Origin: Chloroflexota bacterium
GTDB lineage: Bacteria; Chloroflexota; Anaerolineae; Anaerolineales; Villigracilaceae
Assembly (NCBI GenBank): GCA_023484185.1
Contig: JAMDBC010000022.1
Location: 1-6,722 of the forward strand
DNA length: 6,722 nucleotides
Direction: 5' to 3'
Positions 1-5,799 of the stretch are shown here, one piece after another. The position numbers were made by a program, and so were the translations under genes. The notes beneath the pieces were generated by a model. It searched no databases. It had not been told where the DNA came from and saw only the letters and a list, made by a program, of their open reading frames with translations. The first letter of the stretch is position 1. Each line of letters starts with the position of its first letter.

Positions 1-1
1 A

Positions 2-253
2 AGCGGATATAGGAATCCTGACTACGATGCCGCATGTAACGCGGCGCGCTCGTCCTTGCCGAGCGAAAAAAGTTATACCGACTCATATCATCAGGCGCAG
101 GCCATCTTCGCCAGCGAGCTGCCATCCATTCCGCTTTACTATCGTCTCAAAGTTGCCGCTGCGCGTCCCGACCTCTGTCATTTTGGTCTCGACTCCAGCG
201 CTAATCCGCTTTGGAATATCGAAGCCTTCGATATGGGGGCAGCTTGCAAATAA
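2..253 (+). CDS. Family 5 extracellular solute-binding protein, C-terminal fragment (5' end outside window)
   Basis: The reading frame is open from the first bases and ends at TAA 251-253, giving the last 83 residues of a protein that begins upstream. It contains an Asn-Pro-Asp-Tyr-Asp stretch followed by a helix and then Glu-Leu-Pro-Ser-Ile-Pro-Leu-Tyr-Tyr. This is the usual end of peptide/nickel-type (SBP_bac_5) binding proteins, where a 'LPxIPLY' strand precedes the last part of the fold. The next gene carries the matching block (Asp-Leu-Pro-Phe-Ile-Pro-Leu-Tyr) near its own C-terminus, so the two are probably tandem paralogues. The expected role is capture of peptides or similar solutes outside the membrane for an ABC importer. 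The substrate cannot be told from this fragment. The gap to the next gene is occupied by a repeat element. Confidence 0.75.
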   Translation, partial: SGYRNPDYDAACNAARSSLPSEKSYTDSYHQAQAIFASELPSIPLYYRLKVAAARPDLCHFGLDSSANPLWNIEAFDMGAACK

Positions 254-264
254 TTAAAAAAAAT

Positions 265-405
265 ATGTCATTGCGAGGAGAGCGTTCGCCTGCCCTGCGT
301 TCTTCAGGGTCTCGACGACACTTGCACCTGGCGCAAGTGCAGGTGAGCAATCTCCCTGCTGTTGTGAAAGATGTCTTTGCGGGAAAGCTCCCTTCGCAAC
401 AACAT
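265..405. repeat. Inverted-repeat (MITE-like) intergenic element running into the next gene
   Basis: The left end (265-280, ATGTCATTGCGAGGAG) matches the reverse complement of the right end (388-405, CTCCCTTCGCAACAACAT): 14 of 16 bases agree, allowing a 2-base insertion. A smaller hairpin lies inside: CACTTGC at 319-325 and GCAAGTG at 333-339. An overlapping alternative pairs CACCTG 325-330 with CAGGTG 340-345. From memory, the words 'TGTCATTGCGAGGAG' and 'GCAATCTCC' (here 347-355) belong to dispersed intergenic palindromes seen in many bacterial genomes. That is recall, not a search. The boundaries are approximate. The element carries no gene of its own and overlaps the possible start codons of the downstream lipoprotein. 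Confidence 0.6.
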
Positions 406-2343
406 GGACTTGTTTTATTTGCCCTCGTTGGTCTCTGTGCGATTCTGCTCGCTTCATGTGCCGGACCCTCAACGGCTCCCGCTTCAACGGCCCTTCCCAA
501 CTCCACAGCGACTCCGGTTCCCCACGCGCCCGAAATCCGCTTTGCCTTGATCGGCACTGTGACCGACGTCAACGTTTGGGCTTTGTTCGACGCCAAAGGT
601 TATTCCTACAATAACTATGCCCTGCGCAACGAATACTGGCCGCGCTTGTATCGCCTTTCGATTCCCGACCGTCAGTTCGAACCGATGGCAGCCAGCGCCA
701 TGCCTTCGTCCGTTCAACAGGAAGGAAATTTTTATACCGCAACCGTCCCTCTTCGATCTGATCTAAAGTGGACAGATGGCAATCCATTCACAGCAGATGA
801 TGTTGAGTTTACAGTGAACACGGCCCTATCTTTCCAGCTTGGATTTGACTGGCACGATTTTTACAATCCGGATTATCTCGACCATGCCCAGGCGGTAGAT
901 CCGCACACCGTTAAATTCTTTTTCAAGAAACAGCCGAATGTCGGTTTATGGCAGTATGGCGTATTGCAGGGACCGATTGCGCAGAAAGCATATTGGTCGT
1001 CGAAGGTTGCCGCGTCGATTGCGTTGTTGCCATCGGGCAGTGTTCTTTCGGAAATCGAAAATCTAAAGTCAAGCGCGGCTGATCTTCAACAAAAAGTGGA
1101 TGCTCTTAACCTTTCTGTCGCAACGACGGTTACGAGCGATGAAGCAAAACAGATACGAACTGCTTTGACTCAACAGCAAGGCAGCCTGGATCAAGCAAAC
1201 AATAACCTTGCCAAAGCCCAATCCGATTTTGATTCAGTCATGAACGCTGCGCGAGATTTATTGTATGCGTTGGATAATAAGAATGAACCAACACTTGGAA
1301 ATTGGCTTCCCGCCGGTCAGCAAAACGGCGTTTGGATAAATACTGTAAATCCTTTGTACCCATTCGGCGAGCCGCATTTTGATCGGGCAACTTATCGCCT
1401 CTTTACAAATGAAAATAATGCAGTTAATGCACTGCGGAATGGGAACGTAGATTCCGTTCTCAATGAAAATGGCATATCCATAAAGAACGAACAGGATCTT
1501 CAAAAAGATGTATCATTCAAAATTGCTTTTAATGCAAATTATGGTGTTCGATTCTTGGTAATAAATCCAACTCGCCCTGCATTGACGGATAGTGCTTTTC
1601 ATCAGGCGCTGGATTGCGTTTTGGACCGGGCAAGCATTGTTCGCGCATTGATCGCTGTTCCTCTTGAATCGTTTATTCAGGAAGGTGCAAAACCATGGTA
1701 TGACTCTCAATTGTTGGTTGGGTGTGCTGGACAGGCCGGTTCGCAACGCCTGGAACAAGCAGCAGCGATTCTTAAGTCGGCGGGTTATACATGGCAAAAA
1801 GAGCCAACTGATTCTGAAGCTGGTCTGGGGTTAATGTTACCCGGCGGGAAAATTTTCCCGACAGTTACTTTGCTAGCTCCATCAAAAATTGAAGATAGCC
1901 AGCGCGCAACAGCAGCAGAATATGTTGAGAGATATGCAAATTTGCTTGGCATTGCGCTGACAGTGAAGTACGTTAACTCTGATGAAATCAATTACGCTGT
2001 CTTCAGCAGTGGTCAATATGACATGGCTCTGCTCGGCTGGCGCGTGAGCAAATACCCGGGATATTTGTGCGATTGGTTCGGGGACGGGAATTCGTTCCAT
2101 TATGACGGGAGCCGCTTGAAGTCGGCGTGCAAGGCGTTGAATTCGACCAGCGATCTGGAATCCGCGCGCAAACAGGTCTTTCAAATCCAGTCTATTCTGT
2201 CAAAAGATCTGCCGTTTATCCCGTTATATTCAACTGTGACGTATGACGCGTACCGTAATATTTCGTATCCATTCTCGAATGTGCTGGGCGGTTTGAGCGG
2301 AATTTATGGCGCTCCTGCCCTTGCAATTCCTGCGCCACAATAA
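364..2343 (+). CDS. Family 5 peptide-type ABC transporter substrate-binding lipoprotein with coiled-coil insertion
   Basis: With the GTG start at 364 the protein has 659 residues. A short charged n-region and a hydrophobic stretch (about residues 15-30) lead to a Leu-Ala-Ser-Cys lipobox, with Cys32 as the likely lipidated residue. A Ser/Thr/Pro/Ala-rich linker follows (about 33-55). The family 5 hallmark is at about 130-157 (Leu-Lys-Trp-Thr-Asp-Gly-Asn-Pro-Phe-Thr-Ala-Asp-Asp-Val). The C-terminal end carries Asp-Leu-Pro-Phe-Ile-Pro-Leu-Tyr. The protein should sit outside the membrane and deliver peptides or related solutes to an Opp/Dpp-type importer. Residues about 225-304 form a Gln/Leu/Ala-rich, probably coiled-coil insertion that makes the protein longer than usual for the family. 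The start is uncertain: the frame is open back to TTG 211, with ATG 265 and GTG 337, 343 and 364 as options, none with a clear Shine-Dalgarno site. I chose 364 because it gives a normal-length lipoprotein signal; an automatic caller may prefer 265. The gene ends in tandem TAA codons. Confidence 0.85.
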   Translation: MKDVFAGKLPSQQHGLVLFALVGLCAILLASCAGPSTAPASTALPNSTATPVPHAPEIRFALIGTVTDVNVWALFDAKGYSYNNYALRNEYWPRLYRLSIPDRQFEPMAASAMPSSVQQEGNFYTATVPLRSDLKWTDGNPFTADDVEFTVNTALSFQLGFDWHDFYNPDYLDHAQAVDPHTVKFFFKKQPNVGLWQYGVLQGPIAQKAYWSSKVAASIALLPSGSVLSEIENLKSSAADLQQKVDALNLSVATTVTSDEAKQIRTALTQQQGSLDQANNNLAKAQSDFDSVMNAARDLLYALDNKNEPTLGNWLPAGQQNGVWINTVNPLYPFGEPHFDRATYRLFTNENNAVNALRNGNVDSVLNENGISIKNEQDLQKDVSFKIAFNANYGVRFLVINPTRPALTDSAFHQALDCVLDRASIVRALIAVPLESFIQEGAKPWYDSQLLVGCAGQAGSQRLEQAAAILKSAGYTWQKEPTDSEAGLGLMLPGGKIFPTVTLLAPSKIEDSQRATAAEYVERYANLLGIALTVKYVNSDEINYAVFSSGQYDMALLGWRVSKYPGYLCDWFGDGNSFHYDGSRLKSACKALNSTSDLESARKQVFQIQSILSKDLPFIPLYSTVTYDAYRNISYPFSNVLGGLSGIYGAPALAIPAPQ

Positions 2344-2351
2344 TAAAACTT

Positions 2352-2360
2352 TGCTATAAT
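2352..2360 (+). promoter_or_regulatory. Extended -10 promoter for the oppD-oppF-response regulator unit
   Basis: TGCTATAAT is an exact extended -10 (TG, one base, TATAAT) and lies 9 bases after the tandem stop codons of the SBP gene. No good -35 is found at 17-18 bases; TTGCAA at 2321-2326 is too far away (28-base spacer). An extended -10 can act without a strong -35. Transcription would start near 2367, leaving a leader of about 22 bases that contains the AGGAG of the next gene. It implies that the ATPase genes can be expressed separately from the SBP genes. Confidence 0.6.
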
Positions 2361-2389
2361 CAGCCACAATCCGAAAATAGGAGTTCGCC

Positions 2390-3415
2390 GTGGCGAAGAC
2401 TGATCAGAAACCTTTGCTGGAAGTAAAAAAACTTAAGACACATTTCTTTACTGAGGATGGCGTCGTTCATGCCGTGGACGGTGTGGACTTCGTCATCTAT
2501 CCTGGTGAGATTTTGGGATTGGTGGGCGAGTCGGGATGCGGCAAAAGCGTCACGTCGCTTTCGATCATGCGCCTCGTTTCATTGCCGGGTAAAGTGCTGG
2601 AAGGCGAAATCCTGTTGGATGGCACCGACCTGTTGAAACTGCCTGAAGAGGAAATGATGAAGGTGCGCGGCAACCGCATTTCAATGATCTTTCAGCAGCC
2701 GCAGACCGCGCTCAACCCGGTGTTTAGAGTGGGCGATCAAATTGCCGAGGTGTTGAGCATCCACCAGGATTTTGGGAAAGAGGCCGGACACAAACGCGCC
2801 GTGGAATTGCTGAAGATGGTTGGCATTCCCGAAGCGGAGCGCCGCGCGCAGGCTTTCCCGCATGAACTTTCGGGCGGCATGGCTCAGCGTGTGATGATCG
2901 CGATGGGGCTGGCGTGTGTGCCCGAGCTTTTGATCGCAGATGAACCAACCACCGCGCTGGATGTGACCATTCAAGCGCAGATATTGGACTTGATGCTGGG
3001 TATGCGCGAGAAGATGGGCACATCGGTGCTGCTCATCACGCATGATCTGGGCGTGATCGCGGAGATGGCCGAGCGCGTGGCTGTGATGTACGCGGGCGAG
3101 ATCGTGGAGCAGGCCGAAGTGACCGAACTTTTCGATTACCCGCTCCATCCATATACGCAGGGACTGATCGGTTCGATCCCGGTGCTGGGCAAGATCAAAG
3201 AACGTTTGGATGTCATCCCCGGTTCTGTGCCAAATTTGATCGACCCTGCGCCTGGATGCCGTTTTGCGCCGCGGTGTATGGCGCGCGTCAAACATGGCTT
3301 GACTATCTGTACGCAGGCCGATCCTGATCTGGCCGAAGTCAAGCCCGGACATTTTGTCCGTTGCTGGTTGTATCAAAATGCGGAAGGCCATCGTGCCCCG
3401 CTTAAAGTACGTTAA
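2390..3415 (+). CDS. oppD: Oligopeptide/dipeptide ABC transporter ATP-binding protein, OppD/DppD type
   Basis: This 341-residue cytoplasmic ATPase would be one half of the nucleotide-binding pair of a peptide importer. It shows Walker A GESGCGKS (46-53), Q-loop Gln102 (Phe-Gln-Gln-Pro), signature LSGGM (160-164), Walker B LLIADEP with catalytic Glu185 (180-186), D-loop Ala-Leu-Asp and H-loop His218. The C-terminal oligopeptide-transporter domain follows, with His-Pro-Tyr-Thr-Gln at about 253-257, the Gly-Cys-Arg-Phe-Ala-Pro-Arg-Cys motif, and cysteines 290, 296, 307 and 325. All catalytic residues are present and the length is normal. The GTG start at 2390 is fixed by AGGAG at 2379-2383, six bases upstream. 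It follows its own promoter and precedes the OppF-like gene by 20 bp. The D/F order and family match Opp or Dpp; the substrate is not determined, and an App- or Nik-type importer is possible. Confidence 0.9.
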   Translation: MAKTDQKPLLEVKKLKTHFFTEDGVVHAVDGVDFVIYPGEILGLVGESGCGKSVTSLSIMRLVSLPGKVLEGEILLDGTDLLKLPEEEMMKVRGNRISMIFQQPQTALNPVFRVGDQIAEVLSIHQDFGKEAGHKRAVELLKMVGIPEAERRAQAFPHELSGGMAQRVMIAMGLACVPELLIADEPTTALDVTIQAQILDLMLGMREKMGTSVLLITHDLGVIAEMAERVAVMYAGEIVEQAEVTELFDYPLHPYTQGLIGSIPVLGKIKERLDVIPGSVPNLIDPAPGCRFAPRCMARVKHGLTICTQADPDLAEVKPGHFVRCWLYQNAEGHRAPLKVR

Positions 3416-3435
3416 CCATATTACGGGAGCATTTG

Positions 3436-4428
3436 ATGAGTGATCATACCGCTAACCAACCAAAAACAGATCTTGTGCAAGTGCAGGGCCTGAAAAAATA
3501 TTTTCCTGTGCGGGCGGGCATCATGCAGCGCGTGGTGGCGCACGTTCAAGCTGTGGACGATGTCAGTTTCGTTGTTCGAAAGGGCGAGACGCTCGGCATG
3601 GTGGGCGAATCGGGCTGCGGCAAAACGACCATCGGGCGCACGATGCTGCGCCTGATCGAACCGACAGCCGGATCGGTGATCTATGACGGCAGGGATGTCT
3701 TCAAACTGAAGAGCGGCGAGTTGAAAGCCGTGCGCCGTGATTTGCAGATCATCTTCCAGGACCCCTTCGCTTCCCTTGATCCGCGCGTGCCGATCGGCGA
3801 GTCCGTCATGGAAGGGCTGCACATTCATAACATCGGCGCTCCCAAGGAGCGCGCGGATGTCATGATGGATATGCTCAAGAGGGTGGGGCTGGAGCATTAT
3901 CATGCCCGCCGCTATCCGCATGAGTTTTCCGGCGGCCAGCGTCAGCGCATTGGGATTGCGCGCGCGCTGGCTTTGCGCCCTAAATTCATCGTCTGCGATG
4001 AGCCGGTCTCGGCCCTGGATGTATCCATTCAATCGCAGGTGCTTAATATTCTCAAAGACTTGCAGTCCGAATTCGGATTAACGTACTTATTCATCGCTCA
4101 TAACTTGAGCGTGGTTGAACATATTTCCGACCGTGTGGCGGTGATGTATTTGGGCAAGATGGTCGAGCTGGCCGACCGCGATGAGATCTATCGCGATCCC
4201 AAACACCCGTACACGCAGGCGCTCATGTCGGCCATTCCCGTTCCGGATCCGAAATTGAAGCGCAGCCGCACAATCCTGAAGGGCGATGTGCCCAGCCCAC
4301 TTCATCCGCCGAGCGGCTGCCGTTTCCATCCGCGTTGTCCCATTGCTGTTGAAATGTGCTCGCAAAAAGAGCCGGAATTCCGCGAGATCAAACCGGATCA
4401 TTGGGTGGCCTGCTGGCTGGCAGGGTAA
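3436..4428 (+). CDS. oppF: Oligopeptide/dipeptide ABC transporter ATP-binding protein, OppF/DppF type
   Basis: This 330-residue ATPase is the partner of the preceding OppD-like protein; the two would form the heterodimer that drives import. It shows Walker A GESGCGKT (57-64), Q-loop Gln108 (Phe-Gln-Asp-Pro-Phe, typical of OppF), signature FSGGQ (164-168), Walker B FIVCDEP with Glu189 (184-190), D-loop Ala-Leu-Asp and H-loop His222. The C-terminal domain has His-Pro-Tyr-Thr-Gln at 257-261 and cysteines 295, 301, 308 and 326. The ATG at 3436 is chosen over the adjacent in-frame TTG at 3433 because GGGAG at 3425-3429 sits six bases before it. The 20-bp gap to oppD and 14-bp gap to the next gene indicate co-transcription. 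No permease gene lies beside it, which is less common for this family. Confidence 0.9.
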   Translation: MSDHTANQPKTDLVQVQGLKKYFPVRAGIMQRVVAHVQAVDDVSFVVRKGETLGMVGESGCGKTTIGRTMLRLIEPTAGSVIYDGRDVFKLKSGELKAVRRDLQIIFQDPFASLDPRVPIGESVMEGLHIHNIGAPKERADVMMDMLKRVGLEHYHARRYPHEFSGGQRQRIGIARALALRPKFIVCDEPVSALDVSIQSQVLNILKDLQSEFGLTYLFIAHNLSVVEHISDRVAVMYLGKMVELADRDEIYRDPKHPYTQALMSAIPVPDPKLKRSRTILKGDVPSPLHPPSGCRFHPRCPIAVEMCSQKEPEFREIKPDHWVACWLAG

Positions 4429-4442
4429 CCAAAAAGGAAAAT

Positions 4443-5501
4443 ATGGGGCACGGTATTCTGCTTGTTGACGATCAGCGCGATATTGTTCGCCTTTTGCATT
4501 CCACGCTCGATACGCTGAAGAACAGCGAGCTCGAAATTTTCGAGTCACCGTCTGGCGAGGAAGCCATGCTGGAGGCCAGCCGCCGCAAGATCGACCTGCT
4601 GGTTTCCGATTACCTTTTGCCCGGCATGACCGGCATCGAATTGATGCACAAGGTACGCGCCAAAAACCCGGATGTCAAAGTGATTTTGATCTCAGGCATG
4701 ACGGACCGCAAAGCGCGCGATGAAATGCTCAATGCGGGTGCAGTAGCCCTCTTTGACAAGCCTATTCCCCTGGCCGATTTTTTGGATGCTGTCGAGCGTA
4801 ACCTCGGACTTGTCCGCACGATCTTTCCTCCCGAATCGGATGTCAAAAGTGAAGCGCGTCGTTCCCGGATCTCGGACCTGCTCGCCAATTTCAGGCAGGA
4901 CATCAAGGCCCAGGCTGTTTTCCTGCTTAATGACCGCGGCATGGTCATGGCGCGCGCCGGGGATTTGCGTGACAGCAGCATGGAAGTTTCCCTGCTCTCG
5001 GCGCTCTCGGCTATTTTTGCTGCCGGGTTGAAGATTTCCAAGTTTAATCGCCAGGAGATGCTCGACCAACAATTTGTTTTCACTGGCGGGGATCATGATC
5101 TACTTCTTATCCCAATTGATGCAACCTATTCTTTATTACTAGCTGGAAATGGAATTACGAGCCGCGAAGTTCTGCTCGATACTCTGGATGCGATGAGGGC
5201 CCTAAGAAAAGGAGTGGACAAGTCACTGCGTTCGATGGGTGTGACCGCCGAACTCAAGGAACCCAAACCTGCGCCGACCGCTCCGAAAAAACGCAAGACC
5301 GGCGAACTTCCCGCCAACCCCCCTGCTCCTGAAATGGAAGCTTTACTAAAAAGCGCCAAGAAAAAAGTCAAGCAGGATGAGATGGATGATTTCTGGAACA
5401 AGGCTGCCGAACAAACTGCCAGAAAATCCACCAACCCTGAAGTGATATCTTACGAAGAAGCCCGCAGGATGGGCCTGACGCCGGACGAGCAAAAGAAATA
5501 A
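4443..5501 (+). CDS. Response regulator: REC receiver fused to a probable Roadblock/LC7 domain
   Basis: The protein has 352 residues. Residues 1-122 form a receiver domain with acidic pocket Asp9/Asp10, phospho-acceptor Asp56 (in Val-Ser-Asp-Tyr-Leu-Leu-Pro-Gly), Ser84 and Lys106 of the Lys-Pro motif; all key residues are present. Residues about 141-265 read as helix, two strands ('VFLLNDRGMVMARAG' at 159-173), a long helix, strands around 210-234 and a last helix. This is the alpha-beta-beta-alpha-beta-beta-beta-alpha layout of Roadblock/LC7 (MglB-like) domains, which usually dimerise and often bind small Ras-like GTPases. A Pro/Lys-rich linker (about 272-310) and a charged tail follow. No DNA-binding or enzymatic output domain is seen. 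The ATG at 4443 has AAGGA about five bases upstream; the frame stays open further upstream to 4356, but that would overlap oppF. It lies 14 bp after oppF and is probably co-transcribed. REC is certain; Roadblock is inferred from pattern (about 0.65). Confidence 0.85.
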   Translation: MGHGILLVDDQRDIVRLLHSTLDTLKNSELEIFESPSGEEAMLEASRRKIDLLVSDYLLPGMTGIELMHKVRAKNPDVKVILISGMTDRKARDEMLNAGAVALFDKPIPLADFLDAVERNLGLVRTIFPPESDVKSEARRSRISDLLANFRQDIKAQAVFLLNDRGMVMARAGDLRDSSMEVSLLSALSAIFAAGLKISKFNRQEMLDQQFVFTGGDHDLLLIPIDATYSLLLAGNGITSREVLLDTLDAMRALRKGVDKSLRSMGVTAELKEPKPAPTAPKKRKTGELPANPPAPEMEALLKSAKKKVKQDEMDDFWNKAAEQTARKSTNPEVISYEEARRMGLTPDEQKK

Positions 5502-5505
5502 ACTA

Positions 5506-5514
5506 TGATAAAAT
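5506..5514 (+). promoter_or_regulatory. Probable extended -10 promoter for tRNA-Gln
   Basis: TGATAAAAT has the TG-N-TAnAAT form and ends 11 bases before the first base of the tRNA, so transcription would start at about 5521, a few bases ahead of the mature 5' end. It begins only five bases after the stop codon of the response regulator gene. No clear -35 was found. Read-through from the upstream unit is also possible. Confidence 0.45.
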
Positions 5515-5525
5515 TTGCGTCGCTC

Positions 5526-5596
5526 TGGGGCGTGGTGCAACGGCAGCACACCAGACTTTGAATCTGTGAATCTTGGTTCGAATCCAGGCGCCCCAG
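5526..5596 (+). tRNA. tRNA-Gln (anticodon UUG)
   Basis: A full cloverleaf can be drawn. The acceptor stem pairs TGGGGCG (5526-5532) with CGCCCCA (5589-5595), seven pairs, with discriminator G5596. The D stem pairs GTGC (5535-5538) with GCAC (5546-5549). The anticodon stem spans 5551-5555 and 5563-5567 and encloses loop CTTTGAA, with anticodon TTG at 5558-5560 reading CAA (Gln). The T stem spans 5572-5576 and 5584-5588 with loop TTCGAAT. The T-A first acceptor pair and G discriminator are typical of bacterial tRNA-Gln. The 27-43 position is a C·U mismatch. The CCA end is not fully encoded (GCCT follows), so it must be added after transcription. Confidence 0.95.
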
Positions 5597-5624
5597 CCTT
5601 TCCCGCTCCGCGGGCTATCAATTG

Positions 5625-5662
5625 AAGACGGGCTTCGCGTACGGCGCGAGTTCGTCTTTTTT
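5625..5662 (+). terminator. Rho-independent terminator after tRNA-Gln
   Basis: The stem starts AAGACG (5625-5630) and closes with CGTCTT (5653-5658). It continues inward through two G·U pairs, C-G and T-A, a one-base T bulge, and CGCG against CGCG around the loop TACGG. A run of six T's (5657-5662) follows directly. Flanking TATCAAT (5616-5622) and ATTGATA (5670-5676) extend the palindrome outward. A smaller hairpin CCCGC/GCGGG (5602-5606 and 5610-5614) lies just after the tRNA. This would end transcription of the tRNA and any read-through from the response regulator unit. Confidence 0.75.
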
Positions 5663-5698
5663 GTTCTCCATTGATAAATAGTTTGCTCATCCGACGCA

Positions 5699-5759
5699 GT
5701 AAGGGCGACCCTTCACGGTTAATCATGTATCTTTTGCTCGCTGGGCGGGTCGCCCCTAC
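5699..5759. repeat. Short inverted-repeat intergenic element (about 61 bp)
   Basis: GTAAGGGCGACCC (5699-5711) is the reverse complement of GGGTCGCCCCTAC (5747-5759) with one mismatch in 13. The middle, about 35 bases, is AT-richer and non-coding. From memory, 'GTAGGGGCGACCC' palindromes are dispersed in many genomes of Chloroflexota and other phyla; this was not searched. It sits between the tRNA terminator and the glmU leader. It lacks a T-run, so a terminator role is unlikely. Confidence 0.55.
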
Positions 5760-5767
5760 GGTAAATG

Positions 5768-5773
5768 TATAAG
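5768..5773 (+). promoter_or_regulatory. Possible -10 element for glmU
   Basis: TATAAG, preceded by TG, lies 26 bases before the glmU start codon. It would give a start near 5780 and a leader of about 20 bases holding the Shine-Dalgarno site. No convincing -35 is seen at the proper distance because that position falls in the GC-rich arm of the inverted repeat. It is proposed mainly because a terminator separates glmU from upstream genes. Confidence 0.25.
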
Positions 5774-5799
5774 TAACATCAGTGTTTTAGGAGCCATGT

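Noticed and set aside
27..257. Small + strand open frame overlapping the SBP fragment
   Set aside because: The overlapping frame carries the recognisable SBP C-terminus; this one is Arg/Pro/Ser-rich with no domain.
319..345. Hairpin CACTTGC/GCAAGTG as a terminator after the first SBP
   Set aside because: No T-run follows, and it lies inside the repeat element with a competing pairing, so it is better explained as part of that element.
211..363. Upstream extension of the second SBP to TTG 211 or ATG 265
   Set aside because: It would put 50-70 residues, encoded mostly by the repeat element, before a lipoprotein signal, and TTG 211 overlaps the previous gene. Neither has a Shine-Dalgarno site. 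It is kept as an alternative in the gene entry.
371..480. ATG at 371 in another frame, suggesting a frameshifted start for the second SBP
   Set aside because: The hydrophobic signal and lipobox lie in the main frame, and the alternative frame has no signal-like sequence.
2681..3391. Long antisense open frame (236 codons) opposite the OppD-like gene
   Set aside because: It lies fully opposite a strongly conserved ATPase, is rich in His/Arg/Gln as expected of a shadow of a GC-rich gene, and shows no recognisable domain.
3421..4032. Antisense open frame (203 codons) opposite the OppF-like gene
   Set aside because: It is a shadow of conserved coding sequence, with no domain and no Shine-Dalgarno context.
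4356..4442. N-terminal extension of the response regulator from TTG 4356
   Set aside because: It overlaps the end of oppF by 73 bases and adds nothing like a receiver domain; ATG 4443 has a good ribosome binding site and starts right at the receiver fold.
5796..5798. ATG at 5796 as the glmU start
   Set aside because: It is out of frame with the conserved GlmU sequence; ATG 5800 is in frame and correctly spaced from AGGAG.
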